Source of the DNA: Pseudomonas lopnurensis
Lineage (GTDB): Bacteria > Pseudomonadota > Gammaproteobacteria > Pseudomonadales > Pseudomonadaceae
Assembly: GCF_015070855.1 (NCBI RefSeq)
Contig: NZ_JADDIX010000077.1
Coordinates: forward strand, 135,155-199,154
Direction: 5' to 3'
DNA length: 64,000 nucleotides
Position 1 is the stretch's first letter. Every line of letters begins with the position of its first letter. Position numbers and translations under genes: made by a program. Of the stretch, positions 17,694 to 27,349 are shown in pieces. The notes below the pieces were generated by a model that was given only the letters and a program-made list of their open reading frames with translations, did no database searches and was not told where the DNA came from.

Positions 17694-19817
17694 TCAGCGC
17701 CCGTCCCACTCCACCTGGGCGGGAAACGCGCTGGCCCGCTCCGCCGATACCGCCGGGGAGACGAGGAACCCCTGCATCACATCGCAGCCGTTGTCGACCA
17801 GCCAGTTGCGCTGCGCCAGGTTCTCCACGCCCTCGGCCACCACTTCCAGGCCGAGGTTGCGCCCCAGGTCGATGATGGTGCTGACCACGGCCGCATCGCG
17901 CGGCGAATCCAGCATGTTGGCGATGAACAGCCGGTCGATCTTCAGCGTATCCAGCTCGAAATGGCGCAGATAGGCCAGGGACGAATAGCCGGTACCGAAA
18001 TCATCGATGGCCACCCGCACGCCCAGCTTGCGTAGCTGGCGGAGCTTGTCGCAACTCTGCTCGAGATCCTGCATCAGGGTCCCTTCGGTGACCTCCAGCT
18101 CCAGTTGTGCCGGATCGAGGCGGTACTCGTCGAGCAATCGCCGCAGCGAGTCGAGCAGCCCGGCACGGCTGAACTGCACCGGGCTGACGTTCAGGCTGAG
18201 GATCAGCTCGTTGCCGAAAGCCGGCAGCCACTGGCAGTGCTGGTTCATCCCCTCGCGCAGTACCCAGTCGCCCACCCGCTCGATCAGCCGGGTTTCCTCC
18301 AGCAGCGGAATGAACACGCCGGGCTGGTTCTGGCCGACTTCGCCGCGCGGCCAGCGCAGCAGGCCCTCGAACCCCCTGAGCTTGCCGCTGGCGAGCATGA
18401 CCTGCGGCTGGTAGAGCAACTCGAAGTCATTGCGCTCGGTGGCGCTGCGCAGGTTCTCCTCCATCATCAGCCGGGCGTGCGCCCGCTCGTTCATGTCGCT
18501 GGAGAAGAAGCGGTACTGCCTGCGCCCGGCACGCTTGGCCTCGTACATCGCCATGTCCGCCGAGCGCAACAGCTGATCGACGCTCACACCGCAATCGGGG
18601 AAATGCGCGATGCCGATACTGGCGCCGAGCGTCACTTCGGTGCCATCGACCTTGTGCCGGACCGAGATCAGCTCGATGAGCTTCTCCGCCACCCGCGCGG
18701 CGTCTTCCGGCTGGTCCAGGGAATCCAGCAGCGCGGTGAACTCGTCGCCACCCATGCGCGCGATGATGTCGTAGGGGCGCATGCAGGTTTCCAGCAGACG
18801 GGCCACCTTGCAGAGGATCTCGTCACCGGCGTCGTGGCCGAGCGAATCGTTGATGCGCTTGAAGCCGTCGAGGTCGATGTAGAGGATCGCCATGCGCTTG
18901 CCGTTGCGGTCGACCCGCGCCAGCGACGATTCAAGTGCCTGGTGAAAGCCACGCCGGTTCAGCAGGCCGGTCAGCGAATCGGTGACCGCCTGGGTTTCCA
19001 GCTGGACGTGCAGGTTGCGTACCACCGACATGTCCAGCGCGATCACCACCATCGAGCGCTGCTGGCGCGGCAGCGGCGAGCTGGACAGCGCCACGGGCAG
19101 CGTCGCGCCGTTGGCCGTGTGCAACTGCGCTTCGTGCAGGCGATAGGTCGAGCCGCTGCACCAGTACTGGTAGAAGTCCGACTCGCGCCAGTTGCTCGGC
19201 ATCTCCGGCGTCGCCAGGTGCGACAGCAGCGGCGTGCCCTGCAGGTCGTCGACGCGCGTGTGCAGCATGCCGGCGATGGCCGGATTGGCGAAGCTGATGT
19301 AGCCGTCCTCGCCGACCACCAGAATGCCTTCGGCGGCATTGCTGAGCACCGAGGCATTGAACGCGCGGGCACTGTCCAGTTGCTGAGTGAGCAGTTGCAG
19401 ATCGCGGCGATTGTGCTCATGGGCCAGCAGGGTGTTGATCTTGTGCTTGAGCACCTGCGGATCGAACGGCTTGAGGATGAAGTCCACCGCGCCGGTGGCG
19501 TAGCCGCGCAGCACCGAATCGCGGGTGTGCGCGATGGCCGAGACGAAGATGATCGGCGTGTAGCGCGTGTGCGGGCTGCCGCGCATCAGGCGCGCCACCT
19601 CGAAGCCGTCCATGCCGGGCATCTGCACGTCCAGCAGCACCAGCTCGACGTCCAGTTCGAGCAGCGCCTTGAGCGCCGCTTCGCCGGAATTGACGCTGTG
19701 CACCTGCCAATCACCATCGCCGAGCAGCGCTTCCATGGCCACCAGGTTCGCCTCGCGGTCGTCGACCACCAGCAGCGTGCGGCTGCGCGGCTTCGACTTA
19801 AGCTGCGTCTGTGCCAT
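17694..19817 (-). CDS. Response regulator with REC-PAS-GGDEF-EAL domains
   Basis: The 707 residues comprise REC (10-130, acceptor Asp63 in LLDVQMPGMDGFE), PAS (about 150-265), GGDEF (275-435) and EAL (450-700). The cyclase motif GGDEF is intact at 356-360, and an RxxD inhibitory site (RPYD, 347-350) lies five residues before it, so it should make c-di-GMP under product inhibition. In the EAL domain the signature reads EGL (484-486); Glu is retained, and EVTEG, DDFGTGYSSL and the AEGVE loop are intact, so phosphodiesterase activity is plausible. The hybrid kinase gene lies 122 bases upstream on the same strand and is the likely phosphodonor. Confidence 0.92.
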   Translation of the reverse strand: MAQTQLKSKPRSRTLLVVDDREANLVAMEALLGDGDWQVHSVNSGEAALKALLELDVELVLLDVQMPGMDGFEVARLMRGSPHTRYTPIIFVSAIAHTRDSVLRGYATGAVDFILKPFDPQVLKHKINTLLAHEHNRRDLQLLTQQLDSARAFNASVLSNAAEGILVVGEDGYISFANPAIAGMLHTRVDDLQGTPLLSHLATPEMPSNWRESDFYQYWCSGSTYRLHEAQLHTANGATLPVALSSSPLPRQQRSMVVIALDMSVVRNLHVQLETQAVTDSLTGLLNRRGFHQALESSLARVDRNGKRMAILYIDLDGFKRINDSLGHDAGDEILCKVARLLETCMRPYDIIARMGGDEFTALLDSLDQPEDAARVAEKLIELISVRHKVDGTEVTLGASIGIAHFPDCGVSVDQLLRSADMAMYEAKRAGRRQYRFFSSDMNERAHARLMMEENLRSATERNDFELLYQPQVMLASGKLRGFEGLLRWPRGEVGQNQPGVFIPLLEETRLIERVGDWVLREGMNQHCQWLPAFGNELILSLNVSPVQFSRAGLLDSLRRLLDEYRLDPAQLELEVTEGTLMQDLEQSCDKLRQLRKLGVRVAIDDFGTGYSSLAYLRHFELDTLKIDRLFIANMLDSPRDAAVVSTIIDLGRNLGLEVVAEGVENLAQRNWLVDNGCDVMQGFLVSPAVSAERASAFPAQVEWDGR

Positions 19818-19939
19818 GAGCGGCCTCCCTGTGAGCTGTACCGGACTGGCAACCAGCGCGCCTCATGGCCGGCGTGCCCCCGGCAGGTGGCTGGCTGATC
19901 GTTGCTCTGCGTCCGGGATATTCGACGTATGCCAACTCG

Positions 19940-22900
19940 CTACTCCTCTTCAGCATCGGCCGAATCCGCTTCCAGCCCCAGCCAGTGCCGCAACATCTCG
20001 CGCAGCGCCGCGGCCTCGACCGGCTTGACCAGCACCTCGTCGGCCCCGGCGGCGGCACAGCGTTCGCGCTCCTCGGCGCCGGCTTCGGTCGCCAGCGCAA
20101 TGATCGGTGCCTGCAGGCCGTACTCGTGCCTGAGTCGCCGGGCCAACTCCGGACCTTCCACACCGGGCCGGCTCATGTCCAGCAGTACCAGATCGAAGGC
20201 ATCCTCCTCGAAGCGTTGCCGGGCGTCGCCGGCATTGGTCACCGGCACCACCTGCAGCCCCAGTTCGTCGAGCTGGGCGGTCAGCGAATAGATCAGCCGC
20301 ATGTCCTCGGCCACCAGCAGGACCCGCTGCCCCGGCAATGACAGCTGCAGCGCCGCGGCCGGCCCCGGCATCTCGGCGGCTGGCTCCGGGCGCAACAGGG
20401 CGCCCATGCGTTCCAGCCCGTCCTGATCGGACAACGCCACCCCCGAATGGCGGCGCAGGCGTTGCAGATCCACCTCCGACAACGGCTCGCGGCTGCTGAG
20501 GATCACCGTCGCGCCCCGCAGCGGGCGCAGCCGTTCCAGGGCGTCGAGCAGATCCAGGCCGCTGTCGCCGGACAGCTCGTGGCCGACCACCAGCACACTG
20601 AACGGCTGTCCGGCATAGGCCAGGCGCGCCGCCTCGACGGTCGCGGCCAGGCTGACGCTGTAACCCAGGCGCTCGAAATAGTCGCGGACCTGCGCCCGCC
20701 GCCACGAATCGCTCTCCACCAGCAGCAGGCGCAGCGGGTTGTGTTCGTGCCGCGCCAGTTCGATGAAGATCAGCTCCAGCTCCGCCTGCGGCACCGGTTT
20801 GAGCAGGTAGCGCGAGTTGTCGTCGTGCCAGTCCTGCGGCTGTGGCACGCAGGAAAGGATGATTGCCGGCGTGCCATGGTGGCGCTCGGCGGCCCGCAGC
20901 TCGCGATAGACCTGCCAGCCGCTGATGTCGGGCAGCAGGATATCCAGGATCAGCGCGGCGAAACGCTCGTGTTCGATGGCTTCGAGCCCTTGCTGACCGG
21001 TGCTGCAGATCATGCTGGCGAAGCCATGCCTCTGCCCCACCTCGGCGACCACCGAAGCGAAATCCGCATCGTCCTCGACGATCAACAGGCCCAGGCCATG
21101 GCCACGCGACTGCAGTTGCGGCTGGCGCTGCGGTCGCGGCAGGGACGGCGCGCTCGAGGCGACGGGCAGCTCGACGGTGAAGGTCGAACCGCGCCCCAGT
21201 TCGCTGTCCACGGTGACCTGGCCGCCCAGCACCTCGGCCAGTTGCCGGGTGATTGCCAGCCCGAGGCCGGTGCCACCGTAGCGCCGGCTGATGGAACCGT
21301 CGATCTGCTGGAAGGCCTGGAATATCCGCTCCTGCTGGTCCTGGGCGATACCGATGCCACTGTCGCGCACCTGGATCTGCAGCGTTCGGCAGGCTTCGCC
21401 GTCGGGCAGGCAGCGCACCGACACCTCGACCTCGCCCTGCTCGGTGAATTTCAGCGCATTGGTCAGCAGGTTGCGCAGGATCTGCTGCAGGCGCGCACGG
21501 TCGGTGCTCAGCGTCGCCGGTACATCCGGCTCGATGCCGATCTTCAGGACCAGGCCCTTCTGCTCGGCCATGGGCCCGAGCGCGCCCTCGAGCTCGCTCA
21601 GCAGCTCAGGCAGGTTCAGCGGCTCCAGCTTGAGCTGCATGCGCCCGGATTCGATCTTGGCGAGGTCCAGCACATCGTTGATCAACTGCAGCAGCTCGTG
21701 GCCGGCATGGTGAATGATGTCGGCATGGCGCACCTGCTTGTCGTTGAGATTGCCGGTGCCGTTCTGCCGCAGCTGGTCGCTGAGGATCAGAATGCTATTG
21801 AGCGGCGTGCGCAGTTCGTGGGACATGTTGGCAAGGAATTCCGACTTGTAGCGGTTGGCCATCGCCAGCTGATCCGCCTGTTCGCGCAGGCGGCGCTCGG
21901 CCTCCTTGCGGTGGCTGATATCGATGATCACCGCCTGGACCAGGTGCTCGTCGCCGCTGCGCAACGGCGACAGCCCGATTTCCACCGGCAGCGCATTGCC
22001 ATCGCGATGGCGGCCGAAGAGCTCGCGGCTGCCCCCCATGCGCCGCGGCTCCGGATGCTCGGTATAGCCCTCGCGCAAACCGCGATGTGCCTCGCGCAGC
22101 GCCTCGGGCAAGAGCAATTCCACCGGCTGGCCGAGCAGTTCCTGGCGGCTGTAGCCGAACAGCAACTCGGTCTGGCGGTTGACCATGACGATGGTGCCGT
22201 TGACGTCGACCAGCACGAAGGCGTTGGGCGAAGCCTCGACGACGTTGCGGAAGCGTTCCTCGTCGCGCTTGCGCGGCTGCAGGTCGAGCAGGTTGAGCAA
22301 GTGGTACAGCGCATCGTCATGCCGGAAGCTGGTCAGGCTGGCCGCGACCGGAACCGGACGGCCGTCCTCGCGTTGCGCCAGGAGCTCCAGCTGGCTGGTC
22401 TCGCGCAACTGCTGCAGGGTCTGCTCGCTGAGTACACCCGGCACGTAGCGGCTGACCCGCTCGCCCGCCAGCAGCTCGGTGCTGCTGACGAGCAACTGCC
22501 CGGCGCTCTGGTTGGCCAGCTCGATACGGCCGCTGGCATTGCACAGCAGCGTAGCCACCGGCAGTTGCTCGATCAACTGGCGGAAACGCGCCTCACGTTC
22601 CTGCAACTGCAGGCTGATGGCCTGACTGCTGCGCAGGGCACGCTCGCGCAGATAGAGATAGCCGCCCACCAGCAGGGAGAGCAACGCCGCGGCGGTCAGC
22701 GCCACCACCAGGCTGAACGCGCGACTCCTGTCGCGCAGGATCGCCTCGTATTCGGGCGTGCTGGCCACCTGCAGCTGCCAGCTGCGGCCGTACATGTAGA
22801 TATTGCGGACCCGCTGGAACGCGGCATCGGCACTGACCGGCGCGCGCCCCGCCAACAGCGGCGAGTCGGGATTGGCGGCATCGAACAACTGCAGTTGCAG

Positions 22901-23656
22901 CAACCGGCTGCGCGAACCGAGGATGCCCTCCATCAGGTCGGTCAGGCGGAAGGCGCCGTGCAGCGTACCGACGAAGGCGCGCTGGCGTTCCTCCTCGGTG
23001 GTCACCGGCGCGGCCGGCGCATAGACTGGCAGGAACAGCAAGACGCCGGTCTGGATGTTCTGCTCGGTTTCCTGCTTGAGCCGCAGCGGCCCGGTGAGCA
23101 CCGGGTTGCCGCTATTGCGCGCGCTGATGATGGCTTCGCGACGGGTTTCCTCGCTGAACAGGTCGAAGCCCAGCACCCGGCGGTTACGCCAGTCGGTCGG
23201 GTGGATGTAGTCGACGACGACATACTCGTCGCGCTCGCCCGGCGGGTACATGCGAAAGCGCTCGCGGCCGGAACGGCGGATCTGCTCGATCATCGCCGGC
23301 AGGCTGGCGAGGGTGGCGTAACGCGCCAGCGCGACGCCCTGGATACCGGGATAGAAGTCCTGCAGCTGCAGCTGGTCCGCGGCCCTCGTCCAGTCTTCCA
23401 CATGCACGTCTTCGCTACCGGCCACCAGCCCGGCGAGGCCGCGCAACACCATCTCGTAGGCGCGCATCCGTTCGCGAAGGGTGTGTTCGATATCATCGAC
23501 GGCGAAGGTGAAGCGCTGCTCGTGCTCGACCTGGCCACGCATTTCCTGAACGTGCCACTGCCAGCCGATCCATCCTCCCAGCCCCGCCAACAAAGCCAGT
23601 GCGACCAGCAATGGCAGCCAGGGCCTGCGGGAATGGAGAGCGGGACGATCATCCAT
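19940..23656 (-). CDS. Hybrid sensor histidine kinase with CHASE, PAS and three receiver-like domains
   Basis: A 1238-residue membrane kinase. It has TM1 (14-34), a periplasmic CHASE domain (about 60-290), TM2 (315-337), PAS1 (355-460), PAS2 (470-585), HisKA with His613 in FLANMSHELRTPLN, and HATPase_c (715-835, with GTGLGLAI). REC1 (855-965) has Asp905 and REC3 (1110-1225) has Asp1160. The middle receiver (975-1090) lacks the phospho-acceptor: the position is Gly1025 in VLVVGHELSG. No Hpt domain is visible. The 3' neighbour encodes a REC-GGDEF-EAL regulator, so the pair probably links an external ligand to c-di-GMP. Confidence 0.93.
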   Translation of the reverse strand: MDDRPALHSRRPWLPLLVALALLAGLGGWIGWQWHVQEMRGQVEHEQRFTFAVDDIEHTLRERMRAYEMVLRGLAGLVAGSEDVHVEDWTRAADQLQLQDFYPGIQGVALARYATLASLPAMIEQIRRSGRERFRMYPPGERDEYVVVDYIHPTDWRNRRVLGFDLFSEETRREAIISARNSGNPVLTGPLRLKQETEQNIQTGVLLFLPVYAPAAPVTTEEERQRAFVGTLHGAFRLTDLMEGILGSRSRLLQLQLFDAANPDSPLLAGRAPVSADAAFQRVRNIYMYGRSWQLQVASTPEYEAILRDRSRAFSLVVALTAAALLSLLVGGYLYLRERALRSSQAISLQLQEREARFRQLIEQLPVATLLCNASGRIELANQSAGQLLVSSTELLAGERVSRYVPGVLSEQTLQQLRETSQLELLAQREDGRPVPVAASLTSFRHDDALYHLLNLLDLQPRKRDEERFRNVVEASPNAFVLVDVNGTIVMVNRQTELLFGYSRQELLGQPVELLLPEALREAHRGLREGYTEHPEPRRMGGSRELFGRHRDGNALPVEIGLSPLRSGDEHLVQAVIIDISHRKEAERRLREQADQLAMANRYKSEFLANMSHELRTPLNSILILSDQLRQNGTGNLNDKQVRHADIIHHAGHELLQLINDVLDLAKIESGRMQLKLEPLNLPELLSELEGALGPMAEQKGLVLKIGIEPDVPATLSTDRARLQQILRNLLTNALKFTEQGEVEVSVRCLPDGEACRTLQIQVRDSGIGIAQDQQERIFQAFQQIDGSISRRYGGTGLGLAITRQLAEVLGGQVTVDSELGRGSTFTVELPVASSAPSLPRPQRQPQLQSRGHGLGLLIVEDDADFASVVAEVGQRHGFASMICSTGQQGLEAIEHERFAALILDILLPDISGWQVYRELRAAERHHGTPAIILSCVPQPQDWHDDNSRYLLKPVPQAELELIFIELARHEHNPLRLLLVESDSWRRAQVRDYFERLGYSVSLAATVEAARLAYAGQPFSVLVVGHELSGDSGLDLLDALERLRPLRGATVILSSREPLSEVDLQRLRRHSGVALSDQDGLERMGALLRPEPAAEMPGPAAALQLSLPGQRVLLVAEDMRLIYSLTAQLDELGLQVVPVTNAGDARQRFEEDAFDLVLLDMSRPGVEGPELARRLRHEYGLQAPIIALATEAGAEERERCAAAGADEVLVKPVEAAALREMLRHWLGLEADSADAEEE

Positions 23657-23806
23657 TCGACCTCCTCTGTGCCACTACTGGCGTGCTATCGAATTTCAGA
23701 TTCGCGAAGCGCAGAGAGGTTCAATTGCAGGAGGAAATCAGCGGGTCCATGGCGCCGGCATTACGGCACGCGCGAAGCCGTTGCAGCTCCGCGCGCTATG
23801 ACTGCG

Positions 23807-24460
23807 TTACAACGGACGCAGGTTGATTTCCACGCGGCGGTTCTGTGCCCGGCCGGCGGTCGTGTCGTTGCTGGCGATCGGCTGGCTGGGCCCGGCGCCG
23901 TAGGAGGAAATGCGCGACGCGGCCACGCCATTGGACACCAGGTAGGAGGCGACGCTTTGCGCGCGGCGGTTGGACAGATCCTGGTTCAGTTGCAGCGAGC
24001 CGGTGCTGTCGGTATGACCGACGATGTCCACGCCGTTCTTGTTGAACTCCTTGAAGACCTGCACCAGCGAATTCAGGGTCGGGTAGAAGCTGCTGGAGAT
24101 GTCGGCCGAGTTGCTGGCGAAGGTGATGTTGCCCGGCATGATCAGGGTCAGGTTGTCGCCGTCGCGCTGGACCTGAACGCCGGTGCCCTGCAGGGTCTGG
24201 CGCAGCTTGGCTTCCTGGGTGTCGACGTAGTAGCCGTAGCCGCCGCCAGCCGCGCCACCGACCGCCGCGCCGATCAGCGCGCCCTTGGCGCGGTCCTTCT
24301 TGCTCGACGTCGCGGCGCCGATGACCGCGCCACTGACGGCACCGATGCCACCGTAGACCCCGGCCTTGCCGGCCTGCTGCTCGCCGGTATAGGGGTTGGT
24401 GGTGCAGCCGACCAGCAGGGCGACACTCGCGGCGAGGGCGGTCAAGTTCAGCATTCTCAT
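23807..24460 (-). CDS. OmpA-family lipoprotein with glycine zipper
   Basis: The 217-residue protein has a signal peptide and lipobox (VALLVGC, Cys19). A glycine-rich zipper follows (about 30-80, GGIGAVSGAVIGAAT and GAAVGGAAGGGYGYY), then a C-terminal OmpA peptidoglycan-binding domain (about 105-217) with VDIVGHTDSTGS and LSNRRAQSVASYL. It probably anchors the outer membrane to peptidoglycan, like YiaD. A homologous gene lies near ackA-pta in P. aeruginosa as I recall. It is transcribed alone. Confidence 0.93.
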   Translation of the reverse strand: MRMLNLTALAASVALLVGCTTNPYTGEQQAGKAGVYGGIGAVSGAVIGAATSSKKDRAKGALIGAAVGGAAGGGYGYYVDTQEAKLRQTLQGTGVQVQRDGDNLTLIMPGNITFASNSADISSSFYPTLNSLVQVFKEFNKNGVDIVGHTDSTGSLQLNQDLSNRRAQSVASYLVSNGVAASRISSYGAGPSQPIASNDTTAGRAQNRRVEINLRPL

Positions 24461-24582
24461 AAACGTACTTCCTTCATCTCGTCAGTTATCAGCGGCCGCC
24501 GTCCTTCCGAACACAGGCCTGAAAAAAAGCGCTAGGTTACCATCGGCCCCGGGAAAGAATCAGGAACGAAACGACAGAACCA

Positions 24583-25227
24583 TCAGGCGCGGACGAATGG
24601 GTTTTCGCGCATCTCGTCCCCCAGCCGCGTGTCCGGACCGTGGCCGGTCACCACCGTGGCGTCCTCGTCCAGGCGGTAGAGCCTGCCCCTGATGGAGCGC
24701 TCGATGCTGGCCTGATCACCGCCCCACAGATCGGTGCGGCCGATTCCCCGACGGAACAGGGTGTCACCGGCAATCAGCAGCTTGGCCTCGGGAAACCAGA
24801 AGCTCATCGAACCAGGCGTATGCCCGGGCGTGTGCAGCGCCACGCCGCAGCCGCAGGCCAGCGCCTCGTCGTCGGCCAGCCACTGGTCCGGTGCCGGTAC
24901 CGGGACATAGCGCACGCCGAACAGGCGGCACTGCATTTCCAGGTTGTCCCAGAGGAAGCGGTCGTCCTTGTGCAGGTGCAGCGTGGCCCCGGTCTTCTCC
25001 TTCATCTGCCCGGAGGCGAGGAAGTGATCGAGATGCGCGTGGGTGTGGATGATGCTGACCACCTGCAACCCCAACGCTTCGACACGGGCAAGAATTCTTT
25101 CGTGATCGCCGCCCGGGTCGACCACAATGGCCTTGCCTGTCAACGGATCGCCGATGATGGTGCAGTTGCACTGCAAGGGCCCGACGGGGAAGGTTTCGCG
25201 GATCAGTGGCGGGGCGGGCGAATCCAA
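24583..25227 (-). CDS. MBL-fold metallo-hydrolase (glyoxalase II-like)
   Basis: A 214-residue metallo-beta-lactamase-fold hydrolase with the metal motif HTHAHLDH (THxHxDH) near residue 63, then HTPGHTPGS, AGDTLFRRGIGRTD and VTGHGPDT. Small proteins of this type hydrolyse thioesters such as S-D-lactoylglutathione, or persulfides. I start it at TTG 25227 because GAGGAG sits six bases upstream and the family sequence begins there. The open frame continues 28 codons upstream, but that part does not look conserved. TTG initiation suggests modest translation. Confidence 0.85.
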   Translation of the reverse strand: MDSPAPPLIRETFPVGPLQCNCTIIGDPLTGKAIVVDPGGDHERILARVEALGLQVVSIIHTHAHLDHFLASGQMKEKTGATLHLHKDDRFLWDNLEMQCRLFGVRYVPVPAPDQWLADDEALACGCGVALHTPGHTPGSMSFWFPEAKLLIAGDTLFRRGIGRTDLWGGDQASIERSIRGRLYRLDEDATVVTGHGPDTRLGDEMRENPFVRA

Positions 25228-25363
25228 GGCAGGCTCCTCAAAAATGATAAATTCCAGCAAGCAGCGGCTTCGCTGAGCCGACATACACAACCGCACGGGA
25301 GTTCGAATCATCGTTACCCGAGATCTGCAGGCGATCTTCGATGCGCTGCCAGGCGTCTACCTG

Positions 25364-27346
25364 GTGCTGACGGCGGATGAAGCCTACACCATGGTCGCCA
25401 TCAGCGAGGAGCGCCTGCGCGTCACCATGACCCGCCGCGACGAAGTCATCGGCAAGCGCCTGTTCGAGGTCTACACCGACGATCCGTCCCACCCCGACGC
25501 CCAGGGTGTCGCAGCGCTGCGCGCCTCGCTGCAAGAGGTCGTCGCCAGCGGCCGGACCCAGCGCATGAGCAATGTGCGCTATTCGCTGAAACGGCCCGAC
25601 GAGGACGGGGGTGGCTTCGCCGAGCATTACTGGGACGTGATCAACGCACCGGTGCTCGGCGCGGACGGCAAGGTGCGATACATCATTCACCGCGCCGAGG
25701 ACGTCACCCAGCTGCTGCAGAGCCAGGAACACACGCGCAATCGCCTGCGGCAGAGCGACGAGCGCCTGAATGCGGCGCTGCTCGCCTCCGGCACCGGCAC
25801 CTTCTACTGGGAGCTGGCCAGCAACCGGCTGGACATGGATGTGGCCATGCAGCGCCTGGTCGGCCTGCAGGGTGCGGCCGAACTGACCCTGGATGCGCTG
25901 CTGCAACGGGTACATCGCGACGACCGTCCGGGCATCATCGCCCAGTGCGAGCGCTGCGCCGACCTCGGCGAAGATTTCGAGATGCAGTTCCGCGTGCAGC
26001 TCTCCAGGGCCGGCCTGCGCTGGCTGTTCGTCAAGGCGCAGACCTTCCACGATACGGATGGCAGGCAGTCCTACCTGGTCGGCGCCTGCATGGACATCAC
26101 CAGCCACAAACGCACCGAGCAGGCCCTGCATCGCCTCAACGAGACCCTGGAACAGCGCGTCAACGAAGAAGTGGCGGCGCGGGCTTCGGCCGAGGCCGCG
26201 CTACGCCAGTCACAGAAGATGGAAGCGGTCGGGCAGCTCACCGGCGGCCTGGCACACGACTTCAACAACCTGCTGGCGGGCATCATCGGTTCGCTGGAAC
26301 TGATCGATCTGCGCGTGCAGCAGGGACGCACCGGCGAACTCGCGCGCTATCTCGAGGCGGCCCTCGGCTCCGCCAGCCGCGCCACCGCACTGACCCATCG
26401 ACTGCTGGCCTTCGCCCGCCAGCAGACCCTCGACCCCAGCCCCACCGACGTCAACGGTCTGGTGGCCGGAATGATGGAGCTGCTGCAGCGCACCACCGGC
26501 CCGCTGGTGGAATTCCACAACGAGGCCGATGCACGCCTCTGGCTGACGCTCTGCGATGCCAATCAACTGGAAAACGCCCTGCTCAACCTCACCCTCAACG
26601 CCCGCGATGCGATGCCCCATGGCGGACGACTGACCCTGGCGACCGGCAACGAGAGCCTCGAGCAGAACGCGGCCAGCCGTTTCGGCCTGGCGCCCGGCGA
26701 TTATGTGACGCTACGCGTCAGCGACACCGGTACGGGCATCGCACCGGAAAAGCTGAGCTACGTCTTCGATCCGTTCTTCACCACCAAACCGCTGGGCGAA
26801 GGCACCGGTCTCGGCCTGTCGATGGTCTACGGCTTCGCCAAACAGTCCGGCGGCGGCGTGCATATCGAAAGCAGTCCGGGCGGGACCACGGTCAGGCTGT
26901 TCCTGCCGCGCCATTTCGGCGAGATCCGCACCTCGATCGTGCAGAATGAGGCCCCCTGCATACCGGAACGGCGACAAGGCCGCACGGTATTGGTGGTCGA
27001 TGACGAGCCCAACGTGCGCATGCTGGTGGTGGAGGTCATGCAGGAGCTCGGCCACCAGGTCCTCGCTGCCGCATGCGGGGCCGGTGCCCTGGAGCGGCTG
27101 GGCGAGGCACGTGAGGTCGATCTGCTGATTTCGGATATCGGCCTGGCCGGCGGCATGAATGGCCGTCAGCTCGCCGACGCGGCGCGCCGGGCCCGCCCCG
27201 AGTTGAAGGTGCTGTTCATCACCGGCTATGCCGAGGAAGCGGTGCTCGAGCGTAGCGGCCTGCACCTGGATTACGAGGTACTGGTGAAGCCGTTCAGCAT
27301 CCAGGCGCTGGAAGACAAGGTGCAGGCGATGTTCGAGGTCAATTGA
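25364..27346 (+). CDS. PAS-PAS sensor histidine kinase with C-terminal receiver
   Basis: A soluble hybrid kinase of about 660 residues. PAS1 lies at the N-terminus, PAS2 around 125-245, HisKA with His in LTGGLAHDFNNLLAG near 300, HATPase_c to about 520, and a receiver with the acceptor in LLISDIGLAGG near 590. The nearest conventional start is GTG 25364, but it truncates the first PAS helix: the frame stays open back to 25277 and encodes RDLQAIFDALPGVYLVL, expected of this family. The true start may be a rare codon near 25307-25310, where GGGAG lies just upstream. It has no transmembrane segment and no cognate output gene adjacent. Confidence 0.85.
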   Translation: MLTADEAYTMVAISEERLRVTMTRRDEVIGKRLFEVYTDDPSHPDAQGVAALRASLQEVVASGRTQRMSNVRYSLKRPDEDGGGFAEHYWDVINAPVLGADGKVRYIIHRAEDVTQLLQSQEHTRNRLRQSDERLNAALLASGTGTFYWELASNRLDMDVAMQRLVGLQGAAELTLDALLQRVHRDDRPGIIAQCERCADLGEDFEMQFRVQLSRAGLRWLFVKAQTFHDTDGRQSYLVGACMDITSHKRTEQALHRLNETLEQRVNEEVAARASAEAALRQSQKMEAVGQLTGGLAHDFNNLLAGIIGSLELIDLRVQQGRTGELARYLEAALGSASRATALTHRLLAFARQQTLDPSPTDVNGLVAGMMELLQRTTGPLVEFHNEADARLWLTLCDANQLENALLNLTLNARDAMPHGGRLTLATGNESLEQNAASRFGLAPGDYVTLRVSDTGTGIAPEKLSYVFDPFFTTKPLGEGTGLGLSMVYGFAKQSGGGVHIESSPGGTTVRLFLPRHFGEIRTSIVQNEAPCIPERRQGRTVLVVDDEPNVRMLVVEVMQELGHQVLAAACGAGALERLGEAREVDLLISDIGLAGGMNGRQLADAARRARPELKVLFITGYAEEAVLERSGLHLDYEVLVKPFSIQALEDKVQAMFEVN

Positions 27347-27349
27347 CCC

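Noticed and set aside
20447-24535. Very long open frame antisense to the hybrid kinase and OmpA lipoprotein genes
   Set aside because: High-GC shadow frame; its translation is Gln/Arg/Ala-rich without domains, while the opposite strand encodes clear multi-domain proteins.
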